Shown piece by piece: positions 24,052-31,568 of a stretch of 39,437 bases of DNA; positions within the stretch are counted from its first letter, which is position 1; every line of letters begins with the position of its first letter. The position numbers and the translations under genes are program-made. Under the pieces are notes generated by a model. The model was given only the letters and a program-made list of their open reading frames with translations, was not told the origin of the DNA and searched no databases. The stretch is taken from NCBI GenBank assembly GCA_008668235.1, contig RQCP01000060.1:1-39437 (forward strand). Reading direction: 5' to 3'. The stretch comes from Collinsella aerofaciens (GTDB lineage Bacteria > Actinomycetota > Coriobacteriia > Coriobacteriales > Coriobacteriaceae).

Positions 24052-24121
24052 GTCGCCCGCGGGCGACTCTATTCGCCTCGGACTGGGAAGCCGCCGGTGG
24101 AGCGAGCAACCAAGGTCGAGG
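24052..24121 (-). promoter_or_regulatory. Structured rpsO leader, candidate S15 autoregulatory element
   Basis: A perfect 16-base palindrome (GTCGCCCGCGGGCGAC, 24052-24067) lies 21 bases upstream of the start codon. Next to it, 24076-24087 pairs imperfectly with 24110-24121 (CCTCG with CGAGG, then short interior pairs), making a second, longer hairpin. S15 leaders differ between phyla but usually combine two helices near the ribosome site. The assignment is by position and analogy. Confidence 0.45.
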
Positions 24122-24169
24122 TACCAACAGGTCGGTATGTTACCACAAGCAGCCCGCCCCTGCGCATCA

Positions 24170-24919
24170 TCACCGACCCAACATGAATTCCATCGCACGG
24201 AGGCGCTGATCGGTGTGCGTGGCGGCCCAAACATGCGAAAGCCCGAGCAAGAATGCCGCCGTATGCGGGTCGATTCGCTCGGCCATGAGCGCATCGAAGG
24301 TCATGGACATGAGGGCGCGAAGCCATGCGACCTCACCAGTCGATACCAGCTCGGCACCCGGAACGCTCGACGCGCACGATCCGCACATGAGCCCGCCCGC
24401 CTGTGGTGAAAAATACGACAGCATGGGGTCTCCGCACAGCACGCAGGCCGAAAAATCTGGTCGATAGCCAACGTGCGACAGCAGCTTAAAGACATATGCC
24501 GCCACAAGTAAATCCATATGCGCAGCGTCGAGCCCGCTGCCGACCAGGGTAAGCGCCCGTTGCGTAATGGCAAAGGTAAACGGGTCCTCGGCGTCCTCGA
24601 ACGAGCACACGCGCGCGACCTCGGCGATCGCGCTTGCGGCGCATGTCGTCTCGTAATCGGGCGCAGCGCCGAGCGGCGCCTCCATAAGCTCGGCCTGGGA
24701 AACCACGTCGAGTGACCGTCCATGCGCAAGCAGCATATCGACGGTACAGAACAGCTCGCAGCGCGCAGCCAGGCGTCCACCGGGTTTGCGGGCGCCCTTT
24801 GCCACGGCACGAACCTGCCGACCCCGCTCGTCAAGCATCGTCAGGATCAAGTCCGTCTCTTTGAGCTTCGTCTTGTCGAGGACGAGTACCTTCGTGCGAT
24901 ATGTCCGGGAGCCTGCCAT
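24170..24919 (-). CDS. recO: DNA repair protein RecO
   Basis: Mediator that loads RecA onto SSB-coated single-stranded DNA in the RecFOR pathway and anneals complementary strands. The 249 residues have the N-terminal OB fold (YRTKVLVLDKTKLKETDLILTMLDERG), the helical middle part, and a zinc site built from Cys159, Cys162, Cys179 and Cys182 (CVLCG and CGSC). The gene follows era after 15 bases; era-recO adjacency is conserved across many bacteria. It functions with recA elsewhere in this window. Confidence 0.95.
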   Translation of the reverse strand: MAGSRTYRTKVLVLDKTKLKETDLILTMLDERGRQVRAVAKGARKPGGRLAARCELFCTVDMLLAHGRSLDVVSQAELMEAPLGAAPDYETTCAASAIAEVARVCSFEDAEDPFTFAITQRALTLVGSGLDAAHMDLLVAAYVFKLLSHVGYRPDFSACVLCGDPMLSYFSPQAGGLMCGSCASSVPGAELVSTGEVAWLRALMSMTFDALMAERIDPHTAAFLLGLSHVWAATHTDQRLRAMEFMLGR

Positions 24920-24934
24920 GCGCGCCGCGCGCCC

Positions 24935-26002
24935 TTAGTCCTCGGCGTTGTAGCCAAAGCGGCGAATCTGGGCCTCGTCGTCACGCCAGCCGGCCTTGAC
25001 CTTCACGTCCAGCTCCAAAAAGACCTGCGTGCCAAAGATACGCTCAAGATCGCGACGGGCGTCGATGCCGATATGCTTGATCATCTCGCCGCCCTTGCCG
25101 ATGATGATGCCCTTTTGGCCCTCGCGCTCGACGTAAATGGTGGCGTGCACGCGCAGTACCTTCTTGGTCTGCTCGAGTGCATCGCAGATCACGCCAACGG
25201 AGTGCGGGATCTCATCACGGGTGCGGCGCAAGACCTTCTCGCGCACAAACTCGGCAACGAGCGTTTCGTCGGAAGCGTCGGTACCCATATCCTCGGGGAA
25301 CCAACGCGGACCCTCGGGCAAAAAGTGCGCAACGGTCTCGATAAAGGCATCGACGTTGAAGTTCTTGACCGACGACGTCACGATCTCGTCGTCATATTCC
25401 ATGAGCTCGTGGGCTGCCTTGAGCTGCTCCATGACCTGTGCGGGGTCGGCCTCATCGGCCTTAGTGAGCACCAGGACCTTCTTGCAACGGGCGCATCTGA
25501 CGCGCTCGGCAACCCAGGCGTCTCCCCTGCCGATCGGTTTGGTGGCATCAATCAAAAACGCGACGACATCAACATCGTTCAGCTCGAACAGCGCGCTCTT
25601 GTTGAGCTCGGATCCCAGGCCGTCCTTGGGCTTATGAATACCCGGGGTATCGACAAAGACCAGCTGGTAGCCGGGACGGTTGACGACGGCGCGCATGCGG
25701 CGGCGGGTCGTCTGGGCCACCGGCGAAGTGATGGCGACCTTCTTGCCATAGCAGGCGTTGAGCAGCGTAGACTTGCCGGCGTTGGGACGACCGACCAGGG
25801 CCACAAAGCCGCTGCGGAAACCGGGCTCCACGTCGCCAAAGCCCGCGAGGTTGTCGTCCTCGTCGCACAGGGCGTCGAGCTCCTCATCGCTCATGCCCTC
25901 AAACGGGTCGAACTCCTCGACTTCCTCGAGCTCCTCGGTATCCACCGCGTCCAGGGACTCGTCGTCCAAAATCTCATCGGCAGACTGCATATTGTCGGAC
26001 AT
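24935..26002 (-). CDS. era: GTPase Era with acidic N-terminal extension
   Basis: GTPase needed for 16S rRNA maturation and 30S assembly. The 355 residues contain G1 GRPNAGKS (71-78), the effector TTRRRMRAVV segment, G3 DTPG, and a C-terminal KH domain (GQKGIIIGKGGEMIKHIG). G4 reads TKAD in place of the usual NKxD, a variant tolerated in some GTPases. About 60 residues precede the G domain; they are strongly acidic (many Asp/Glu), while typical Era proteins begin within about 10-15 residues of it. AAAGGG lies six bases before the ATG at 26002. Neighbours dgkA and recO are the usual partners. Confidence 0.95.
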   Translation of the reverse strand: MSDNMQSADEILDDESLDAVDTEELEEVEEFDPFEGMSDEELDALCDEDDNLAGFGDVEPGFRSGFVALVGRPNAGKSTLLNACYGKKVAITSPVAQTTRRRMRAVVNRPGYQLVFVDTPGIHKPKDGLGSELNKSALFELNDVDVVAFLIDATKPIGRGDAWVAERVRCARCKKVLVLTKADEADPAQVMEQLKAAHELMEYDDEIVTSSVKNFNVDAFIETVAHFLPEGPRWFPEDMGTDASDETLVAEFVREKVLRRTRDEIPHSVGVICDALEQTKKVLRVHATIYVEREGQKGIIIGKGGEMIKHIGIDARRDLERIFGTQVFLELDVKVKAGWRDDEAQIRRFGYNAED

Positions 26003-26014
26003 GGGAATCCCTTT

Positions 26015-26392
26015 CTAAATAAAGCCGAGCGCGTGGGCAAATACCAGCACGCCCACAATTGCGGCGGTGATGGAAAGAATGTAAACAGAGGCGGCGGCGA
26101 TGTCCTTCGCACGCTTGGCCAGCGGATGGAGCTCCTGGGTCGCTAGGTCGACGATAGCCTCCATAGCGGTGTTGCACAGCTCGCCGTGAATCACCAGGCC
26201 ACAACAGATGATAATCGTGCCCCACTCGGCAATGTCGAGGCCCACGATACAGCCGGCAATGACGGTGCACACGCCCGCCACGAGCATGACCTTGATGTTG
26301 CGCTCGGTCTTGACGGCGGTAACGAAGCCCTCCATGGCGTAGGAAAACGACTTTAAGAAGGACGGATGGTCCTTGTTCGATCCGGGAATCAT
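26015..26392 (-). CDS. dgkA: Diacylglycerol/undecaprenol kinase family protein
   Basis: Small membrane kinase of 125 residues with three hydrophobic segments. In Gram-positive bacteria members of this family phosphorylate undecaprenol to recycle the cell-wall lipid carrier; in E. coli the substrate is diacylglycerol. Sequence alone cannot decide the substrate. The active-site region GELCNTAMEAIVDL is followed by KRAKDIAAASVYI, the conserved pattern of the family. It lies between ybeY and era with about 10-base gaps, the same order as in Firmicutes (phoH, ybeY, dgkA, era, recO). Confidence 0.93.
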   Translation of the reverse strand: MIPGSNKDHPSFLKSFSYAMEGFVTAVKTERNIKVMLVAGVCTVIAGCIVGLDIAEWGTIIICCGLVIHGELCNTAMEAIVDLATQELHPLAKRAKDIAAASVYILSITAAIVGVLVFAHALGFI

Positions 26393-26401
26393 AGACGGCT
26401 C

Positions 26402-26911
26402 CTAGTCGTGGGCGTGGTTGGTGATGGGGCCGACGTGGACTAGCTTGGGGTCCTCGCCGCGCTCGAACGCCAGATCGCGCAGGATGGCGTCCTCGCGGGC
26501 CTCCATGACCTCGGCCTCGTCGTCCTCGATATGGTCATAGCCCAGCAAGTGCAGCATGCCGTGTACGAGCATCAGACGGCACTCGTCAGCGGGGCTATTG
26601 CCAAAACCGGGGGCCTGACGGGCAATAACCTGCGGGGCCAAGATAATATCGCCGAGCTCGAGCGTCTCATCGGCGGGAATGTCATCGTCGAAGGCCGAAT
26701 CGCACTCAAACGAAAGCACATCGGTGGTGCGGTCGATACCGCGCCACTCGTGGTTGAGCTCGTGCATCTCGTCCTCGTCGACATACGAAAGGGAAATCTC
26801 GACTCCACGCTCAACGCCCTCGGCGGCAAGCACAACCTCGCAGATGTGCTCCACCTCCTGGGCATCGAGCAGCGTATCGAGCTCGGCATCGTTGCTGATC
26901 AATACACTCAA
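26402..26911 (-). CDS. ybeY: Endoribonuclease YbeY
   Basis: Metal-dependent endoribonuclease for 16S rRNA 3'-end maturation and ribosome quality control. The 169 residues include the metal-binding motif HGMLHLLGYDH, with His117, His121 and His127. The start is TTG at 26911, with AGGAG five bases upstream inside the last codons of phoH; the two genes overlap by four bases (TTGA), so translation is coupled. Upstream phoH and downstream dgkA-era are the conserved context, and Era and YbeY act in the same rRNA maturation pathway. Confidence 0.95.
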   Translation of the reverse strand: MSVLISNDAELDTLLDAQEVEHICEVVLAAEGVERGVEISLSYVDEDEMHELNHEWRGIDRTTDVLSFECDSAFDDDIPADETLELGDIILAPQVIARQAPGFGNSPADECRLMLVHGMLHLLGYDHIEDDEAEVMEAREDAILRDLAFERGEDPKLVHVGPITNHAHD

Positions 26912-27894
26912 CGGGACTCCTTTCGGTCGCGCGGGCGCTGCTCGCGCACGTCATCATAAGCATCATATGCCTCGACGATACGTCCCACCAAGGCATGGCG
27001 CACCACGTCGGCGCGCTCCAGGTGCGAAAATGCGACATCGTCGACACGGCCCAAAATCTTCTCGACATCGGCCAAACCACCACGACGACCCACCAGGTCG
27101 CGCTGACTCAGGTCGCCGGTAATCACAAACTTGGAGTTGAAGCCCAGGCGCGTCAGGAACATCTTCATCTGCTCGGGCGTGGTATTTTGCGCCTCGTCGA
27201 GCACCACGAAAGCATCGCTCAGCGTGCGGCCGCGCATGTAGGCAAGCGGGGCGATCTCGATCACGCCGCGTTCCATAAGCTCATCGGTGCGCTCGCGATC
27301 CATCATGTCAAAAAGGGCATCGTAGAGCGGACGCATGTAGGGATCGATCTTTTCCTCAAGGGTACCGGGCAAAAAGCCCAGGTTCTCCCCCGCCTCGACA
27401 ACCGGACGTGTCAAGATCAGACGGCCCACCTCGTGACGCTTGAGCGCGGCAACGGCGAGCGCCATAGCCAGATAGGTCTTACCGGTACCGGCAGGACCCA
27501 AGCCAAACGTGATGGTATGCGAGCGGATGGCATCCACATAGCGCTTTTGCCCGAGCGTCTTGGGGCGAATGACGCGGCCGCGATACGAAAGCAGCACGTC
27601 ATCGCGAAGCGACGTAGCCTCGTGCTCACCGTCGCGCAAGACAGCCAGGCAGCGAGAGACATCGTCGGCAGACAGCGTGCGCCCGGCGGCCGCCTCGCGA
27701 AAAGCGTGCTCGAAAAAGCGCGCCACGAGTTCGACCTCGTCCGGGTCGCCGCTCACGGCGATGCTATCGCCACGGGCGACCACATGAGCGCGAACCAAGC
27801 TCTCGAGCGCACGAAGGACGCCGTCGCCGGCGCCCAAAACGCGCGAGGGATCAATTCCCTCGGGAACGGTAAGTCTAATCTTCGAGGCTTCCAT
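26908..27894 (-). CDS. PhoH family ATPase (PhoH-like protein)
   Basis: Cytoplasmic P-loop ATPase of the PhoH family, which is frequently adjacent to ybeY and implicated in RNA metabolism. From the ATG at 27894 there are 328 residues. An N-terminal KH-like region (about 5-75) precedes the ATPase with Walker A GPAGTGKT (133-140) and Walker B VVLDEAQN. The frame is open 35 codons upstream into mtaB, but those residues are antisense-like and unrelated. AGGGAGG precedes the ATG by only three bases, a short spacing; MHAGRF (27912) is a possible alternative start. The start overlaps the mtaB end by 20 bases. Firmicute genomes often have a 7TM-HD gene between phoH and ybeY; here it is absent. Confidence 0.93.
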   Translation of the reverse strand: MEASKIRLTVPEGIDPSRVLGAGDGVLRALESLVRAHVVARGDSIAVSGDPDEVELVARFFEHAFREAAAGRTLSADDVSRCLAVLRDGEHEATSLRDDVLLSYRGRVIRPKTLGQKRYVDAIRSHTITFGLGPAGTGKTYLAMALAVAALKRHEVGRLILTRPVVEAGENLGFLPGTLEEKIDPYMRPLYDALFDMMDRERTDELMERGVIEIAPLAYMRGRTLSDAFVVLDEAQNTTPEQMKMFLTRLGFNSKFVITGDLSQRDLVGRRGGLADVEKILGRVDDVAFSHLERADVVRHALVGRIVEAYDAYDDVREQRPRDRKESR

Positions 27895-29167
27895 GAACCT
27901 CCCTGCGTGCATGGACCAAGCCGGAATCATCGACTCCGATGATAGCAACATCGAGCAGGCACGGGGCTGTAAGTCCACAGGTATCGTCAAGACGGGCATG
28001 ATGGAACGAGCCGAGCGTCAGGTTGTCACCATACTCGAGCACGGCACGCTCGACCGTGCCCACGCGACGACGAGCGTCGGCAATGGCGAGCTCCTGTGCG
28101 GCGGCCCGCATACGGCGGCTGCGCTCGGCCATAACCTCGGGCGGCACCTGGCCGGGCATCTCGGCAGCAAGGGTGCCGGGACGCTTGCTGTAGCGGAACA
28201 CGTGCATATGCGAGAAACCCACACGGCGGCACAGCGCCAGCGACTCCTCGAACTCCTCGTCCGTCTCACCAGGAAAACCGACGATGACATCGCACGAAAG
28301 GGACGCCTGGGGCAAGTTGGCGCGAATCATACGCACCGTGTCCTCAAAGGCCTCGGCGCTATAGGGACGGCCCATGCGATGCAGGGTCGCCGTGCAGCCG
28401 GACTGCACGGGCAGGTGCAAAAACGGGGCGATACGCTGCGGGTAGCGCGCCATAACCTTAAGCAGGCGCTCGGAGATATCCATGGGCTCGACCGAGGAAA
28501 TGCGCACATGCGGAATAGACGTGCGCTCCATGATGGCCTCGAGCAGCTCATCGATTTCGACATGCTCGTCGGTCGCGCTCTTGCCATCGTAGGCACCCAA
28601 GTTCACACCGGTCAGCACCACCTCGGGAACGCCGGCCTCCTGGGCCTCACGAACTTGCTCGAGCACGGACTCGACGGGCACGGAGCGCTCGGGGCCGCGT
28701 GCCTTCCACACAATGCAATAGGTGCAGCGATGGTTGCAGCCGTCCTGAATCTTCACGCCCAGGCGAGAGCGACCGAGCGCATCGACCACCTCGCCATCGC
28801 TGCAGGCGGGAACGCTATCGGACTCAACGCCCAACACCTCGCAGACACGTTCGGCGACATCGATCTTGGACGGCGCGGCGATCACGCGATCCGAAAGCTC
28901 CAGCAGCTCCTCGGGATGTAAATTGACCACGCAACCGGTCACGAGCACATAGGGCTCGTTAGGATGGGCCAGCGCATGACGGACGGCCTTACGGGTCTTG
29001 GCCTCGGCCTCGCCCGTAACGGCACAGGTGTTAATGACGATCAGATCGGCATCCTGGGGATCCACAATAGCAAAGCCCAGGCGCATAAGATCGGCAGTGA
29101 TACGGTCAGACTCAACCCGGTTGACACGGCAGCCGAGGTTGACGACGGAAATATGGGGTGCGAGCAC
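27875..29167 (-). CDS. mtaB: tRNA (N6-L-threonylcarbamoyladenosine-37) methylthiotransferase
   Basis: Radical-SAM methylthiotransferase that converts t6A37 to ms2t6A37 in tRNAs reading ANN codons. The 430 residues hold auxiliary-cluster cysteines Cys13 (NLGCRVNRVESD, typical of MtaB), Cys48 and Cys79, and the radical SAM motif CNHRCTYC (Cys144, 148, 151) followed by VWKARG. VPVESVLEQV and the C-terminal TRAM part fit the MtaB group. The start is GTG at 29167 with GGAG five bases upstream; it begins ten bases after the dnaJ stop. It is the third methylthiotransferase paralog of the window. Confidence 0.95.
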   Translation of the reverse strand: MLAPHISVVNLGCRVNRVESDRITADLMRLGFAIVDPQDADLIVINTCAVTGEAEAKTRKAVRHALAHPNEPYVLVTGCVVNLHPEELLELSDRVIAAPSKIDVAERVCEVLGVESDSVPACSDGEVVDALGRSRLGVKIQDGCNHRCTYCIVWKARGPERSVPVESVLEQVREAQEAGVPEVVLTGVNLGAYDGKSATDEHVEIDELLEAIMERTSIPHVRISSVEPMDISERLLKVMARYPQRIAPFLHLPVQSGCTATLHRMGRPYSAEAFEDTVRMIRANLPQASLSCDVIVGFPGETDEEFEESLALCRRVGFSHMHVFRYSKRPGTLAAEMPGQVPPEVMAERSRRMRAAAQELAIADARRRVGTVERAVLEYGDNLTLGSFHHARLDDTCGLTAPCLLDVAIIGVDDSGLVHARREVHGSLED

Positions 29168-29176
29168 GCGGGCTCC

Positions 29177-30325
29177 TTAATCGAGGATATCGTCGAGGGC
29201 ACTCTTGATACGGTCGGTCACCGACTTCTTACCAGAAGCGACGTCATCGCCCATCTCATCGGCAAAAGCACGGAGCAGCTCGCGCTGCTTATTGGAGAGA
29301 TTGGTGGGAACGACCACGCGCAGTTGCACGACCAGGCGGCCACGCGAACCGCCACCGCCAATGCGCGGCATGCCGTAATTATTGACGCTCACGGTGTCGC
29401 CGTACTGGGCGCCGGCGGGAACCGTCACCTTAACGACCTCGTCGGGCATAATGCCCTCGACCTCGATCTCGCAGCCGAGCGCAGCCTGCGCAATCGAGAT
29501 ATCGCTCACCAGGTACAGGTCGTCACCGTTGCGCTTAAAGCGCTCATGGTCGGCAACACGCACGTTGACAATCAGGTCGCCCGAGGGCTCGCCGCGAAGG
29601 CCGGCCTCGCCAAAGCCGCTCACGCGCAGCTGGCGACCGGTCGAAACGCCGGCGGGAATATCGATGTCGATCTTTTCGTGCGAAGGCGTGCGGCCCTGAC
29701 CGTCGCAGGTCTCGCAGGGATGGTCGATAACCGTACCCTCGCCATGGCAGTCGGGACAAGGCGAAGAGGACTGAACCTGGCCCAGGAACGAACGCTGGAC
29801 CGTCGTGACATAGCCCGTGCCGTGGCAGCGGCTGCACTGCTTTTCCTGCGCGCCCTCGGCCCTACCGGTGCCATTGCAATCCTCACAGGGAGCAAGGCGG
29901 TCATAGCTGATCGTCTTTTTGCACCCGAGTGCCGCCTCCTCGAGCGTCACCGAAAGGGAGATGGCCATGTCGCGGCCGCGACGACGCTCACGGCGATTTC
30001 GGGCGCCACCGCCGGCACCGCCGCCAAAGAACGACGAGAAGAGGTCGTCCATGCCCATGCCGCCAAAGATATCGTTAATGTCGACGTAGCCCGAACCACC
30101 AGGGCCGTCGGCAATGCCGTAACGGTCGTAGTTAGCACGCTTCTGCTCATCGGAAAGAACGGAATATGCCTCGTTGAGCTCTTTGAACTTGGCCTCGGCC
30201 TCGGGGTCGTCCGAAACGTCCGGGTGTACGGTACGGGCCTTCTTTAGAAACGCGCGCTTAATCGTCCGCGCGTCGGCATCCTTGTCGACGCCAAGCACCT
30301 CGTAGTAATCCCTATTTTCCGACAC
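29177..30325 (-). CDS. dnaJ: Molecular chaperone DnaJ (classical, type A)
   Basis: Co-chaperone that stimulates DnaK ATPase and delivers substrates. From GTG at 30325 there are 382 residues: J domain (about 5-70, HPD at 34-36), Gly/Phe-rich linker (about 75-110), zinc-binding region with four CxxCxGxG motifs (Cys147/150, 164/167, 190/193, 204/207), and the C-terminal substrate-binding domains. AAGGA lies seven bases before the GTG; the frame is open 22 codons upstream but those residues do not fit the family. It follows the membrane-anchored J-protein gene after 81 bases and precedes mtaB. No dnaK or grpE is next to it. Confidence 0.95.
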   Translation of the reverse strand: MSENRDYYEVLGVDKDADARTIKRAFLKKARTVHPDVSDDPEAEAKFKELNEAYSVLSDEQKRANYDRYGIADGPGGSGYVDINDIFGGMGMDDLFSSFFGGGAGGGARNRRERRRGRDMAISLSVTLEEAALGCKKTISYDRLAPCEDCNGTGRAEGAQEKQCSRCHGTGYVTTVQRSFLGQVQSSSPCPDCHGEGTVIDHPCETCDGQGRTPSHEKIDIDIPAGVSTGRQLRVSGFGEAGLRGEPSGDLIVNVRVADHERFKRNGDDLYLVSDISIAQAALGCEIEVEGIMPDEVVKVTVPAGAQYGDTVSVNNYGMPRIGGGGSRGRLVVQLRVVVPTNLSNKQRELLRAFADEMGDDVASGKKSVTDRIKSALDDILD

Positions 30326-30406
30326 GACCGAATCCTTCCGACTTTCATTATTGTCACAGTGCGTCCTATACCCAAGCTGGGCCGGCCGCAAACAGAGGGT
30401 TTGATG

Positions 30407-31510
30407 TTATTGCATTGCGTAGGGTGAAAGCATGGCACGTTGCGAGCAGCTCGCAAACCAAACCGACACGAGCGCAAACATAAATCCGTTGGCAAAACCG
30501 TTGGCAAACTGCATCGCGCCGCGCTTCCACCACAGCAGGCTGCGGTGCAGCACGCCGTCCGAGAGCACCATGAACAGGCCCATGGCAAACGGAATAAAGC
30601 ACATCACGGCAAAGGCCGAGAACACGCCCGAGATGGCCGATAGCACCAAAAACGGCGCCACGATGCCCATCAGGTAAAAACCGGTACGGGCCTTGCCTTC
30701 CAGGCGCTCGGCCTCAACATGGGCGCGACCGACCAGATCACCGCCAGAGGCGCCGTTGGTGCCGGCGTGACCCATGCCGCCAATACGGACCTCGTCGCCA
30801 TCGTGCGTGCCGGCGGGAAACTCAATCGTCTGCTCGGAGGTCACACGGGTCCGCCCGCTGCCGCCGCAATCGGGACAGGGGTCGGCGACGACCTTACCGG
30901 AGCCACCGCACTCAGGGCAGACCGACTGGAACGTGCCGGCACCAAACAGAAAGGACAGGTCGACATCGATGTGGCCGCGGCCACCGCAGCTCGGGCAGGT
31001 ATGGGCATGCTCAGACGAAACGGAGCCCGAGCCGCCGCAATGTCCGCACGTATCGAAACGCGTATAGCGGACGGTCTTGCGGGCACCGCCCTTGGCCTCC
31101 TTGGCGTCGAGTTTGATATCGACGACCACGTTGGCACCGTTCTCGGGATTATAGGCAGCCTGCCCACGACGCTGCTGGCCCCAGGCACCGCCAAAAGGAA
31201 AGCCGCCCTCAAAAGGATTGCCATATCCCGTGCTGCCGGCGTAGCCGCCACCATAGGGCGAAGCCGTAGGAGCACCGGCAAAGGGATTGCCCGAACGCAT
31301 GGCGTCGTAGCGCGAACGCTTCTGCTCGTCCGAAAGCACGGCGTAGGCCTCGGAAACCTCTTTAAACTTTTCCTCGGCATCCGGCTCTTTGTTGACGTCC
31401 GGATGGAGCTTGCGGGCCTTTTGCTGGAAGGCCTTTTGAATATCACGCGAGGTGGCGTCCTTGGAGACACCCAGAATCTCGTAGTAATCTTTTTCGTTCA
31501 TCGTCGCCAT
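30407..31510 (-). CDS. Membrane-anchored DnaJ-like protein
   Basis: J-domain protein of 367 residues from ATG 31510 (AGGAGG nine bases upstream). The J domain spans about 7-70 with HPD at 36-38. It is followed by a Gly/Phe/Pro/Tyr-rich linker (about 73-115) and a zinc-binding region with four motifs (CGHCGGSG, CPSCGGRG, CPECGGSG, CPDCGGSG, between 155 and 219). The C-terminal substrate-binding region is cut short at about residue 265. The final 90 residues are hydrophobic with two or three predicted membrane helices (about 277-297, 298-318 and 338-356) and end in SQRAMLSPYAMQ. Thus a type-A J protein has lost its C-terminal domain II and dimerisation part and gained a membrane anchor. Function unknown. 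Confidence 0.88.
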   Translation of the reverse strand: MATMNEKDYYEILGVSKDATSRDIQKAFQQKARKLHPDVNKEPDAEEKFKEVSEAYAVLSDEQKRSRYDAMRSGNPFAGAPTASPYGGGYAGSTGYGNPFEGGFPFGGAWGQQRRGQAAYNPENGANVVVDIKLDAKEAKGGARKTVRYTRFDTCGHCGGSGSVSSEHAHTCPSCGGRGHIDVDLSFLFGAGTFQSVCPECGGSGKVVADPCPDCGGSGRTRVTSEQTIEFPAGTHDGDEVRIGGMGHAGTNGASGGDLVGRAHVEAERLEGKARTGFYLMGIVAPFLVLSAISGVFSAFAVMCFIPFAMGLFMVLSDGVLHRSLLWWKRGAMQFANGFANGFMFALVSVWFASCSQRAMLSPYAMQ

Positions 31511-31568
31511 GCGCGGCAACCTCCTGCTCACAGCAGCGTATATATTCCGGTAATTCTACCCGAGCGAC

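Noticed and set aside
30340..30406. Possible separate promoter between the two dnaJ genes (TTTGCG ... TATAGG)
   Set aside because: The -35 match is poor and the -10 has two mismatches, so it was not annotated. A weak promoter is not excluded.
30326..31568. CIRCE or HspR-type heat-shock operator upstream of the dnaJ genes
   Set aside because: Neither the CIRCE repeat nor a CTTGAGT-N7-ACTCAAG element could be found by eye.
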